Shown piece after piece: positions 17,063-24,804 of a stretch of DNA of 64,000 bases. Numbering within the stretch: the first letter of the stretch is position 1; every line of letters begins with the position of its first letter. Source of the DNA: Anoxynatronum sibiricum (lineage in GTDB: Bacteria > Bacillota > Clostridia > Peptostreptococcales > Tindalliaceae); assembly GCF_039414295.1 (NCBI RefSeq), contig NZ_JBCITM010000002.1:248001-312000 (forward strand), in the 5' to 3' direction. Below the pieces are notes generated by a model. The model worked only from the letters and a program-made list of their open reading frames with translations, ran no database searches and was not told the DNA's origin. The position numbers were made by a program, and so were the translations under genes.

Positions 17063-17232
17063 GCATAATCCTTTAACCCATACCACTCATCCATCCTACG
17101 AAAAGGAGGCAATACGCTAATATTTTGTCATATCCATCGCAATTGACACTGCTTACCATCTGGTGTGTTACCTGCATCTCATGATAAGATGGATATCACA
17201 TTGAAAATCACATAAGAAAGGCGGTTCCAACC

Positions 17233-18486
17233 ATGCCTGTGCTGGGACTTATAACGGAGTATAATCCTTTTCATCATGGTCACCTTCATCACTTGAATGA
17301 ATCAAAGAAAATCACTGCTGCAACTCATACCGTGGCTGTGATGAGCGGACATTTTATGCAGCGGGGAGAGCCTGCCCTCACCGACAAATGGACCCGGGCT
17401 TCAATGGCCGTGGCTTGCGGTGTAGATCTTGTAATTGAATTGCCCACTTTCTATGCCTGTTCAACAGCTGAACAGTTTGCACGGGGCAGCATTCTGCTGC
17501 TTGATCACTTAGGGTGTGTGACCGATGTATGTTTTGGAAGTGAAATAGGTGATCCGGGCATCTTTAAACTTATTGGGTCTTTGCTGGCAGATCCGCACCC
17601 TGACTATTCCGATTATTTAAAACAAGCTTCATCGTCAGGCATCTCTTTTGCTGCTGCTCAGGAAAAAGCCCTTATACGAATCATTGAGCGCGATTACCCA
17701 GAAATGCTGCCATTGGCTAAACAGGTCTTTAATCGGCCAAATAATGTGCTGGGAATAGCTTATGCCAAGCACATCATCAAAACAGGCTCTTCTATGGCAT
17801 TACACACCATTCAGCGAATTGGAGCCGAATATCATGATCCAACAACAATGCATCCCGTTAGCAGCGCGACAGGCATCCGACGTCTTTACCAGAATACTGG
17901 AGATGTATCTTCCATTAAACCCTTTCTGCCTTCTGAATCTTATGAAAGGTTACTTTGTGGTATTAGAGAAGGTCGCGGGCCGGTATTTCTTGATGATTAT
18001 CATCAGGAGCTTCTGACACTTTTAAAGCGTTCCAGCATTGACGAACTTGTAAATCTTCCAGATATCTCTGAAGGGCTTGAACACCGAATCATGAAATGCA
18101 TCAAACACTCAGGCTCCATTGAAACATTCATGTTTTGTGTCAAAAACAAACGAGTGCCTTACACTCGTTTGCAAAGAATGCTTATCCATTTGTTATTAAA
18201 TCTCAACCAAAAAGAGCTGACAATATGTCAGTATGACACATCCTCTATTTATGGCCGTATTCTTGCTTTCAATGACCGCGGAAGAGAGTTAATCCGCATT
18301 TGTCAAACCACCACAAAAATACCGCTTATCAACAAAACAGCTAATTTCCAAACAGCTTCTCCCGAAATCAATCAACTATTGGACATTGACCTCAAGGCCA
18401 GTCGAGTCTATGGAACAAAGCTGCACCACAAGTCCTTTTCACAGGGTGAACCTGATCTTCTCATGAGCCCTGTTTATGTTCGATAA
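17233..18486 (+). CDS. tmcAL: tRNA(Met) cytidine acetate ligase TmcAL (YlbM)
   Basis: 417-residue member of the TmcAL/YlbM family. In Bacillus the enzyme makes N4-acetylcytidine at the wobble base of elongator tRNA-Met, using acetate and ATP. The nucleotidyltransferase signature HHGH is at residues 14-17 (EYNPFHHGH), and further family motifs follow (SGHFMQRGEPA; ELPTFYACSTAEQFA). It has AGAAAGG upstream. Divergent from ackA and convergent with the coiled-coil gene. In sporulating relatives ylbJ usually lies next to it; only nine bases separate the neighbours here. Confidence 0.95.
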   Translation: MPVLGLITEYNPFHHGHLHHLNESKKITAATHTVAVMSGHFMQRGEPALTDKWTRASMAVACGVDLVIELPTFYACSTAEQFARGSILLLDHLGCVTDVCFGSEIGDPGIFKLIGSLLADPHPDYSDYLKQASSSGISFAAAQEKALIRIIERDYPEMLPLAKQVFNRPNNVLGIAYAKHIIKTGSSMALHTIQRIGAEYHDPTTMHPVSSATGIRRLYQNTGDVSSIKPFLPSESYERLLCGIREGRGPVFLDDYHQELLTLLKRSSIDELVNLPDISEGLEHRIMKCIKHSGSIETFMFCVKNKRVPYTRLQRMLIHLLLNLNQKELTICQYDTSSIYGRILAFNDRGRELIRICQTTTKIPLINKTANFQTASPEINQLLDIDLKASRVYGTKLHHKSFSQGEPDLLMSPVYVR

Positions 18487-18495
18487 CCTACATCG

Positions 18496-18954
18496 TTAGC
18501 TGTTCTGGCGGCTCATTTGCTTCAATTCTTTTCTGTTTTCTTCAATGGTATGCAGCATTTCGCGAAGCGTCTCACTGGTCTCAGCCAGCAGATCATCGGT
18601 ATACTCCCGGGCGCTCAGCTTCATTTCTTTAGCTCCCTGCTGTGCCTGCAATATGATTTCTTCTGCCTTTTGTCGCGCCACGCGTACAATTTCATCCTGC
18701 TCAACCAGTGATTCAGCATGTTTGCGTGCTTCCTGTATGGTTTGTTCACCTTCCTGTTGTGCTTCTGTTAAAATCCGCTGGCGTTCTTCCTTGATCCAAA
18801 GAGCCTGTTTCATTTCATCAGGTAGATGAATTCTGATTTCTTTAATGATTTCCAGTAACTCTCCCTGATCAACCATGACTTTGCTTACAAAAGGGATCGT
18901 TGATCCGCTTTCAATCAAGTCTTCCAGTTCTTCAAGCAGTTGCAGTACATCCAC
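18496..18954 (-). CDS. Coiled-coil protein of unknown function downstream of coaD
   Basis: 152 residues, nearly all predicted helix. Residues about 60-150 are rich in Glu, Gln, Lys and Ala with heptad-like spacing (QEGEQTIQEARKHAESLVEQ), resembling V-type ATPase subunit E/H, F-type subunit b or DivIVA-like coiled coils. No membrane segment or catalytic motif is seen. Such a protein is commonly found beside coaD in Clostridia, where it is labelled only as ATPase-like. It starts 2 bases after the coaD stop, so it is co-translated with coaD. Function unknown; a structural or scaffolding role is a guess. Confidence 0.82.
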   Translation of the reverse strand: MDVLQLLEELEDLIESGSTIPFVSKVMVDQGELLEIIKEIRIHLPDEMKQALWIKEERQRILTEAQQEGEQTIQEARKHAESLVEQDEIVRVARQKAEEIILQAQQGAKEMKLSAREYTDDLLAETSETLREMLHTIEENRKELKQMSRQNS

Positions 18955-18956
18955 GA

Positions 18957-19460
18957 CTATCCCTCCCTGTCATCTGTTAACCCAGAACGAAATTTGTGCC
19001 GTATCACTCTTTCAACCGTTTCCGGTACTAAACCTTTTATACAGCCATTCAGTCTTGCAACTTCTTTTACAAGGCTGGAACTCAGAAATGAGTTCTGACT
19101 CTGTGTCATCAGAAACATTGTCTCAACCTTTTGGTTTAACTTTCGATTCATTAAAGCCATTTGAAACTCATATTCAAAATCAGAAACAGCTCTCAGCCCT
19201 TTAATAATCACCTGTGCATTCTGTTCATCCGCAAAATCAACCAAAAGACCTGCATGCATTTTAACAGAGACATTATGAAAGGGTGCGACAACTTCCTCTA
19301 TCATGGCAACTCTTTCCTCTATAGAGAACAACGGTGACTTCGAAGTATTGGGAAGTACTGTTACTAAGACTTCGTCACAAAGCCTTGAAGCGCGCTCGAT
19401 GATATCCAGATGCCCATTGGTGATAGGATCAAAACTTCCCGGGTATAAAGCCCTGATCAT
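18957..19460 (-). CDS. coaD: Pantetheine-phosphate adenylyltransferase
   Basis: Penultimate step of CoA synthesis: 4'-phosphopantetheine + ATP to dephospho-CoA. The 167-residue enzyme has the nucleotidyltransferase motif GSFDPITNGH (residues 8-17), and the second motif LSSSLVKEVA (in place of ISSTxVR). It overlaps rsmD by 4 bases, the well-known rsmD-coaD pair. coaBC of the same pathway is also in this window (35.4-36.6 kb). Confidence 0.97.
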   Translation of the reverse strand: MIRALYPGSFDPITNGHLDIIERASRLCDEVLVTVLPNTSKSPLFSIEERVAMIEEVVAPFHNVSVKMHAGLLVDFADEQNAQVIIKGLRAVSDFEYEFQMALMNRKLNQKVETMFLMTQSQNSFLSSSLVKEVARLNGCIKGLVPETVERVIRHKFRSGLTDDREG

Positions 19461-20020
19461 TCGCGTTCCTCCTTCCGGCTGTAGTAAGCAACGCCGGTGG
19501 TTCCGTACTTTCGCACTGATGTTTGGTGAAAATCACCTAGTTTTTCTGGAATCTTTTCTTCAAAGCTGAACTCAACCACCACAAGCCCGTCCCTTTTAAC
19601 CACTTCTGCCTGATTCAAACACAGCAGCGTCTTTTCAATATAACCCTGACAGTAAGGTGGATCTGCAAAAACCAAATCAAACATAATCTGTCTTGATTTA
19701 AGCCGCTTTATTGCAATATCACTATCTTGCTGAATTAATTCAGCCCATTCCAATAAACGTGTTTTTATCAAATTTTCCTTTATCAGTTCTATTTGCCGGG
19801 GGGCACTGTCAACAAAAAAAGCTTTTTTAGCATTCCGTGATAATGCCTCAATTCCCAAGGTGCCTGCACCCGCAAAAAGATCCAAAACAACCGCATTTCC
19901 AACTCGTGACTGTATGGAGTTAAAGATTGCTTCCCGAACCCTGTCAGAAGTGGGACGAACCGTCGTTCCCTTAGGTGACAGCAATCGGTGCCCTTTTGCA
20001 ATTCCGCCAATTACGCGCAT
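19457..20020 (-). CDS. rsmD: 16S rRNA (guanine-N2-)-methyltransferase RsmD
   Basis: 187-residue SAM-dependent enzyme for m2G966 of 16S rRNA. Opening MRVIGGIAKGHRL, an R-x-T-SDRVREAIFN segment, motif I LDLFAGAGTLGIEAL near 45-59, and motif IV FADPPY near 114. The ATG at 20020 has AAGGA about ten bases upstream; the extra 22 codons of the longer frame do not look like the family. Confidence 0.95.
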   Translation of the reverse strand: MRVIGGIAKGHRLLSPKGTTVRPTSDRVREAIFNSIQSRVGNAVVLDLFAGAGTLGIEALSRNAKKAFFVDSAPRQIELIKENLIKTRLLEWAELIQQDSDIAIKRLKSRQIMFDLVFADPPYCQGYIEKTLLCLNQAEVVKRDGLVVVEFSFEEKIPEKLGDFHQTSVRKYGTTGVAYYSRKEERE

Positions 20021-20042
20021 ATAGTCACATTCCTTTTGTGAG

Positions 20043-21671
20043 TTATTCCAGTGAAAACAGATAGTAATAGAGTGGCTGACCACCAAAGTACACCTCTATT
20101 TCAAGCTCAGGGTACTGTTTTTTCAAATGTTCCTCCAGCTCTGTTGCCATTGTTTCTTTGATATCTTCGCCATAATAGACTGTCAGAATTTCATCTTTTT
20201 CGGCAATCATTTTTTCTATCAATTGTAGAGACACTTGTTGAACGTCTTTTCCGGCAGCCAGGATTTCTTTTCCTGCCAAACCGATCATAGCGCCTTTGCT
20301 GATTTTAAGCCCATTCATTTCTGTATCTCTTACCGCATAAGTTACCTGCCCGGTTCTGATATCAGTAATTGCTTCCTGCATCAACTCTTGGTTTTCTTCT
20401 GCGCTCATTTCAGGATGAAATGCCAGCACAGCAGCAATTCCCTGCGGAACAGTCTTGCTCGGTATCACCGTCACAGGTTTGGGACTCAATGCCTTTGCCT
20501 GATTTGCAGCCATGATAATATTACTGTTGTTGGGCAGAATAAAAATATGATCGACATTCATTTTTTCTATAGCTTTCAAAAAGTCCTCTGTGCTGGGATT
20601 CATCGTCTGACCGCCTTCAATGACCTCATCCACAGTAAAATCTCTGAAAATTTGGGCAATACCTTCCCCCATGGCAACGGTGATCATGCCATATGGTTTT
20701 GGAGGATCTTCAGTTGCGGACATTGTCCTCGTTGCTTCTATTTCAAAAATTTCATGACGGTGCTGCAAGCGCATATTGTCAATTTTGATATCACTCAGAT
20801 ATCCCAGTTTCAAAGCTGCTTCCATCACTTCGCCGGGGTGATTGGTATGAATGTGAACTTTAATAATATTCCCGTTGCCCACCACCAGCTGAGAATCACC
20901 CGATGTTTCAAAGGCCTCTCTCAACGGATCCACATGACTGGCATCTGCATGAATGATAAACTCAGTACAATAACCATATTCAAGTGACTCATCATGTTCA
21001 TGAGATGAGTCACTATTCATTCGGGGCATTTCTTCCTCGATCAGTACGATGCTCTTGCCTGCAAGTCCGTTGTAAGCACCTTCCAGAATTGATACCAATC
21101 CTTTTCCGCCTGAATCGACCACACCGGCATCTTTAAGCACTTTTAGCAACTCCGGAGTTCCCTCCAGTGATACATTGGCCGCCCGGATCACCTGCTCACA
21201 AAAAAAGTCCAACTGAACAGACTGCTCCGCCAGCTTCATGGCAGCTTCAGCACTTTCGCGAGCCACTGTTAGAATGGTGCCTTCTGTTGGTTTCATCACT
21301 GCTTTATAAGCAGTGTCTGATGCATTTTTCAATGCAAGTGCCATATCTTGTATGGTTAATCGCTGTTTTCCAGCAACACTTTTGGAAAAACCACGAAACA
21401 ACTGAGAGAGAATCACTCCCGAATTTCCCCGGGCGCCCATCAATGATCCATTAGCAGCATGTTCCATTAGTTCATCCAACTCATCACTTTGTGCTTTTCC
21501 CAGTTCTCGAATGGCAGCTTCCATCGTGAGTGACATATTGGTACCCGTATCGCCGTCTGGCACAGGAAAAACATTCAATGCATTGATGGCCTCCTGCTGT
21601 GCCTGCAGGTTCTGTCTGGCAGCCGTAAGCATTTTTCTCAGCATGACGCCATCGATGGTCTCTTTATTCAA
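20043..21671 (-). CDS. fakA: Fatty acid kinase catalytic subunit FakA (DAK2/YloV family)
   Basis: 542 residues. The N-terminal DhaL/DAK2 ATP-binding domain carries FPVPDGDTGTNMSLT near residues 31-45 and GARGNSGVILSQLFRG near 78. A middle region and a C-terminal DAK1-like domain follow. FakA, with a fatty-acid-binding FakB (DegV family, not in this window), phosphorylates exogenous fatty acids for PlsY/PlsX use. Start is TTG at 21671, with AAGGAGG eight bases upstream. It is paired with Asp23, 18 bases upstream, as in most Firmicutes. Confidence 0.92.
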   Translation of the reverse strand: MNKETIDGVMLRKMLTAARQNLQAQQEAINALNVFPVPDGDTGTNMSLTMEAAIRELGKAQSDELDELMEHAANGSLMGARGNSGVILSQLFRGFSKSVAGKQRLTIQDMALALKNASDTAYKAVMKPTEGTILTVARESAEAAMKLAEQSVQLDFFCEQVIRAANVSLEGTPELLKVLKDAGVVDSGGKGLVSILEGAYNGLAGKSIVLIEEEMPRMNSDSSHEHDESLEYGYCTEFIIHADASHVDPLREAFETSGDSQLVVGNGNIIKVHIHTNHPGEVMEAALKLGYLSDIKIDNMRLQHRHEIFEIEATRTMSATEDPPKPYGMITVAMGEGIAQIFRDFTVDEVIEGGQTMNPSTEDFLKAIEKMNVDHIFILPNNSNIIMAANQAKALSPKPVTVIPSKTVPQGIAAVLAFHPEMSAEENQELMQEAITDIRTGQVTYAVRDTEMNGLKISKGAMIGLAGKEILAAGKDVQQVSLQLIEKMIAEKDEILTVYYGEDIKETMATELEEHLKKQYPELEIEVYFGGQPLYYYLFSLE

Positions 21672-21689
21672 AGGGGCTACCTCCTTCAG

Positions 21690-22046
21690 TTACTTTTGTA
21701 CACGCACACCCTGAATGTTGACATTCACTTTGCTCACTGTCATCCCCGTCAGGTTTTCAATGCTGTATTTGACTTTTTCAATGATGTTGTTTGCAACCAC
21801 AGAAATTCGGGTTCCAAACTGAATGATCACGTAAAGGTCAATGACAATTTCGTCATCGTTGGTGTGCACCTTGACACCCTTGCTGGATTGCTCGCGAAGC
21901 AAGAGTTCAACCAGCCCACCTGCAGACGATCGGGTGACCATTCCCACAACACCATAGCACTCCATGGCTGAAAGTCCTGCAATGGATGCCAGTACATGAT
22001 CATCAATAATGGTAGTCCCGTACTGGTTTGTCAATTTGCCAGGCAT
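21690..22046 (-). CDS. Asp23/Gls24 family envelope stress protein (YloU)
   Basis: 118-residue Asp23/DUF322 protein. The family is cytoplasmic, abundant and often membrane-associated through partner proteins, with links to alkaline or cell-envelope stress. Typical features are DDHVLASIAGLSAMECYGVVGM near the N-terminus and the DLYVIIQFGTRISVVANNI segment. It heads the Asp23-fakA-rsmD-coaD-coiled-coil transcript and is divergent from rpmB. Confidence 0.93.
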   Translation of the reverse strand: MPGKLTNQYGTTIIDDHVLASIAGLSAMECYGVVGMVTRSSAGGLVELLLREQSSKGVKVHTNDDEIVIDLYVIIQFGTRISVVANNIIEKVKYSIENLTGMTVSKVNVNIQGVRVQK

Positions 22047-22145
22047 AGATGTTCCTCCCTATCTATTCGTTATCAACCTTGATCAACACGATCTCCTTCA
22101 ATATCGTTCTTTGCAAAATATATAGAACGTTGGGATACCCCACTT

Positions 22146-22174
22146 ATTATATCACAGCTGATAGAATTTGTTGA
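22146..22174 (-). promoter_or_regulatory. Promoter for the Asp23-fakA-rsmD-coaD unit
   Basis: Minus strand TCAACA (22174-22169), 17-base spacer, TATAAT (22151-22146) with an upstream TG (extended -10). The leader to the Asp23 start would be about 90 bases. Confidence 0.5.
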
Positions 22175-22258
22175 TGATCATTTCTACAAACCCAACAACA
22201 ACCACCATTTGTCAGTAAATAACCATTGCTAATTCATCATCAAGTTGTCAATAGGCGG

Positions 22259-22287
22259 TTGCAAAACAGTAATATATGTGATAACAT
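22259..22287 (+). promoter_or_regulatory. Candidate promoter for rpmB
   Basis: TTGCAA (22259-22264), 17-base spacer, TAACAT (22282-22287), about 46 bases before the rpmB start. Both boxes are imperfect. Confidence 0.4.
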
Positions 22288-22332
22288 GTTAATGTTTTAA
22301 AGGTTGACCTTGATCAAAGGAGGTGTTTCAAC

Positions 22333-22524
22333 ATGGCAAGAACATGCTACGTATGTGACAAAGGAAAAGTGTTTGGCAATCAGGTCAGTCACTCCAACCG
22401 CCACAGTAAAAGAGTCTGGCTGCCAAATCTCAGAAGAGTCAAAGCTGTGATTGATGGCTCACCAAGAAGAATCAATGTATGTACCCGATGCCTCCGTTCA
22501 GGGAAAGTGGAGCGCGCTTTATAA
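22333..22524 (+). CDS. rpmB: 50S ribosomal protein L28
   Basis: 63-residue L28. It has a zinc-type pair of Cys motifs, CYVC near the start and CTRC near residue 52, plus the family GNQVSHSNRHSKRVWLPNLR stretch. AAAGGAGGTG lies nine bases before the ATG. It stands alone on the plus strand between divergent Asp23 and convergent thiN, and ends in a strong terminator. Confidence 0.97.
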   Translation: MARTCYVCDKGKVFGNQVSHSNRHSKRVWLPNLRRVKAVIDGSPRRINVCTRCLRSGKVERAL

Positions 22525-22539
22525 GCTTTTTCGGATATT

Positions 22540-22578
22540 AAAAGCCTCTTTGTTGCGGTAACTGAGAGGCTTTTTTTA
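22540..22578. terminator. Bidirectional terminator between rpmB and thiN
   Basis: AAAGCCTCT and AGAGGCTTT form a perfect stem, followed by TTTTTTT on the plus strand for rpmB. On the minus strand it is followed by TTTTAATA, which can also end the thiN-side operon ten bases past its stop. Confidence 0.85.
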
Positions 22579-22587
22579 TTTTCCAGA

Positions 22588-23241
22588 CTACCTGAAGCTT
22601 TGTTCTTTGCTCTTATTGCGAATAGCCAGCAATAGCCCTTTTTCCACCTGAATCACCGGATGATCTGTGGCGATGACATTGCTGATGCAGCGACTACTCC
22701 CCATATCTATTGTTGCCTGATTCAGCGGATATTCGAATCCAATAAGCGTCAGCCCCGTCACCACACTTGATACGGGAATAAAGGAAACTGTTTCGCCCCT
22801 TCGCCACAAAGTGTTAACTTCTTTTCCAACAATACGCATTTCAACCTTTTCGCTTTCAATAGTACCTTCGACTTGATGATTCCAGAGCAATTTCAATAAA
22901 AAAATATTTCCAAGGGAATGATCGATCCGGCTGCCAATTGCACCTGTCATCGTCACATGCCTGGCACCTTTTTCAATGGCGTGGAGCAGCGCCAGTTCAG
23001 TATCAGTATAATCTTTGCGGGTTTCGTAGCGTAGAAGAGGAACATGATGATCTTCGACCCATTGAAGATCTTCATCAGATATCGAATCCAGATCTCCTGT
23101 CAGTATCGATGGCGTTATACCAATAGGACGCAAATGTCTGACAGCTCCATCAACACAAATAATCATATCATGTACACTTGCCTGCTCCTCCAAATAAGCC
23201 AGATCGTCAACATCACCATTGGTTACCACAAGAATTCTCAT
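22588..23241 (-). CDS. thiN: Thiamine diphosphokinase
   Basis: Transfers pyrophosphate from ATP to thiamine to form thiamine diphosphate. The 217-residue protein has the catalytic-domain motif LTGDLDSI near residue 50, KDYTDTELALLHAI near 78 and GAIGSRIDHSLGNI near 100. The ATG at 23241 is eight bases after AGGAG; a GTG nine bases upstream overlaps that site. Last gene of the long dapF operon. The order rsgA-rpe-thiN is conserved in Firmicutes. Confidence 0.94.
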   Translation of the reverse strand: MRILVVTNGDVDDLAYLEEQASVHDMIICVDGAVRHLRPIGITPSILTGDLDSISDEDLQWVEDHHVPLLRYETRKDYTDTELALLHAIEKGARHVTMTGAIGSRIDHSLGNIFLLKLLWNHQVEGTIESEKVEMRIVGKEVNTLWRRGETVSFIPVSSVVTGLTLIGFEYPLNQATIDMGSSRCISNVIATDHPVIQVEKGLLLAIRNKSKEQSFR

Positions 23242-23252
23242 CTGTGTCACTC

Positions 23253-23915
23253 CTAAGCTTGTTGAGTTGCAGCTTTTCTTAAAGCGGTAACTTCCTGTTC
23301 AGGAACTTCGCTGTTGAAAATGGCTGATCCTGCAACAAAAACCTTCGCACCGGCTGCGGCTATTTCCCCGATGTTGCCGGAATGAATGCCCCCGTCCACC
23401 TGGATCACAGCCTGACTTGAGACGGTTGTCATCATGTCTTTCAGTTTAGAAATTTTGGGAAGCATTCCAGGAATGAATGTCTGCCCTCCAAAACCAGGAT
23501 TGACCGTCATTACCAGCACCATATCCAGATCAGAAAGCACATATTCCAGTGTATGCAGTGGTGTTGAAGGATTAAGCGCCACACATGCCATCGCCCCAAG
23601 TTCTTTAATCTGATGGATCGTTCGGTGAAGGTGTGGGCAAGTTTCAACCTGCACAGATATGATGTCGGCGCCGGCTTTTACAAAGTCAGGTATATATTTT
23701 TCAGGTTCAACAATCATTAAATGAACGTCAAATGGCAACTGGCTTTTCGATCGCAAAGCGGCCACTACCGGTGGCCCAATTGTAATATTCGGTACAAAGC
23801 GTCCATCCATGACATCCACATGAATATAGTCAGCACCTGCTTTTTCCATGCGAGTAATTTCCTGCCCCAGGCACGAAAAGTCTGCCGAAAGGATGGAGGG
23901 AGCAATTTTTATCAT
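23253..23915 (-). CDS. rpe: Ribulose-phosphate 3-epimerase
   Basis: Pentose-phosphate epimerase (Ru5P to Xu5P), TIM barrel of 220 residues. Motifs: IAPSILSADFSCLG at the start, HVDVMDGRFVPNITIG near 35 (metal His/Asp), HLMIVEP near 66, VNPGFGGQ near 140 and QVDGGI near 173. The ATG at 23915 has GGAGG seven bases upstream. It is separated from rsgA by one base. Confidence 0.97.
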   Translation of the reverse strand: MIKIAPSILSADFSCLGQEITRMEKAGADYIHVDVMDGRFVPNITIGPPVVAALRSKSQLPFDVHLMIVEPEKYIPDFVKAGADIISVQVETCPHLHRTIHQIKELGAMACVALNPSTPLHTLEYVLSDLDMVLVMTVNPGFGGQTFIPGMLPKISKLKDMMTTVSSQAVIQVDGGIHSGNIGEIAAAGAKVFVAGSAIFNSEVPEQEVTALRKAATQQA

Positions 23916-23916
23916 G

Positions 23917-24795
23917 TTAATACCTCCGATTCTGACGAATCTCTTCAATAATCTGTTTGTAGTTCTGATAACGGTTCGAGTGTATACCGCCTGTGATCAC
24001 AGCTTCTTTCACAAAACAACCCGGCTCTTCCAAATGCAAACAGGAACTGAATCGACATTTTTCCCGAACTGCTTCTATCTCTCTGAAATAATGGCGTACT
24101 TCTTCTTTTTCCAAATAGTCTACCGTCAGAGTGCTAAACCCAGGCGTATCCATGAGCCAGGTTTCATCATCCACTTGAAATAGTTCAGAATGACGAGTGG
24201 TATGCCTCCCACGGTTGATCCTTGCGCTCAGTTTGCCCGTTTCCAGTGAAAAGTCTGGGAACAAGCTGTTGATCAGCGTTGATTTTCCCACTCCAGATGT
24301 GCCTGCAAGCGCCGTTGTATGCGCCTGTAGGGATGATTTAAGGGCAATTAAACCTTCGCCTGTTGCAGCACTGACATGCAGTGCCTGATACCCTGCCTGC
24401 TGGTAAGCTTGCATAAGGTTTTCATCTTCTTGAGAACTGTTCAAATCCATTTTATTAAAACATATGATCACAGGCAAATGCTGACTTTCTGCCATTACCA
24501 AAATTCTGTCCAGCAACACAAAATTGGGAGCTGGCCGTTGATGGGCAAAAACAACGAGAACCTGATCAACGTTAGCCACTGGTGGTCGAATCAATTCATT
24601 ATGACGCCGATAAATTCGTTCCAGCATACCTTCACTCATTTCATGTTGCGTGACGGTCACTTCAACTTCGTCGCCAACTAGAGGTGTCATCTCTTGTTTT
24701 TTAAGAATTCCCCTTCCCTTACATGTAATCACACCTTCATTGGTCTGTACGTAGAAGAATCCACTAATTGCCTTGACAATTCTGCCCTTGATCAT
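23917..24795 (-). CDS. rsgA: Ribosome small subunit-dependent GTPase RsgA
   Basis: 292-residue circularly permuted GTPase for late 30S maturation. N-terminal OB fold, G4 NKMDL near residue 117, G1 GTSGVGKSTLIN near 167, and G3 DTPGFSTL near 217. The C-terminal zinc-binding knuckle is intact (C-x4-C-x-H-x5-C in RFSSCLHLEEPGC). In Bacillus its homologue is phosphorylated by PrkC, encoded nine bases upstream here. Confidence 0.97.
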   Translation of the reverse strand: MIKGRIVKAISGFFYVQTNEGVITCKGRGILKKQEMTPLVGDEVEVTVTQHEMSEGMLERIYRRHNELIRPPVANVDQVLVVFAHQRPAPNFVLLDRILVMAESQHLPVIICFNKMDLNSSQEDENLMQAYQQAGYQALHVSAATGEGLIALKSSLQAHTTALAGTSGVGKSTLINSLFPDFSLETGKLSARINRGRHTTRHSELFQVDDETWLMDTPGFSTLTVDYLEKEEVRHYFREIEAVREKCRFSSCLHLEEPGCFVKEAVITGGIHSNRYQNYKQIIEEIRQNRRY

Positions 24796-24804
24796 GATCC
24801 CTCC

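Larger units (their letters stand above)
16898..17232. other. 335-base divergent intergenic region between ackA and tmcAL
   Basis: No coding sequence is supported. It holds two candidate ackA promoters on the minus strand (listed separately), implying an ackA leader of roughly 50 to 150 bases. On the plus strand AAGAAAGGCGG precedes tmcAL and a TTGACA occurs at 17143-17148, but no good -10 box lies at the right distance. I see no recognisable riboswitch. Confidence 0.6.

Noticed and set aside
17143..17170. TTGACA before tmcAL as a promoter
   Set aside because: The -35 is perfect but the -10 region at 17 bases reads TGTTAC, too weak to support a call.
20235..20987. 250-codon plus-strand open frame inside fakA
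   Set aside because: Antisense shadow of a strongly conserved gene; the translated sequence is Cys/His/Phe-rich and has no domain.
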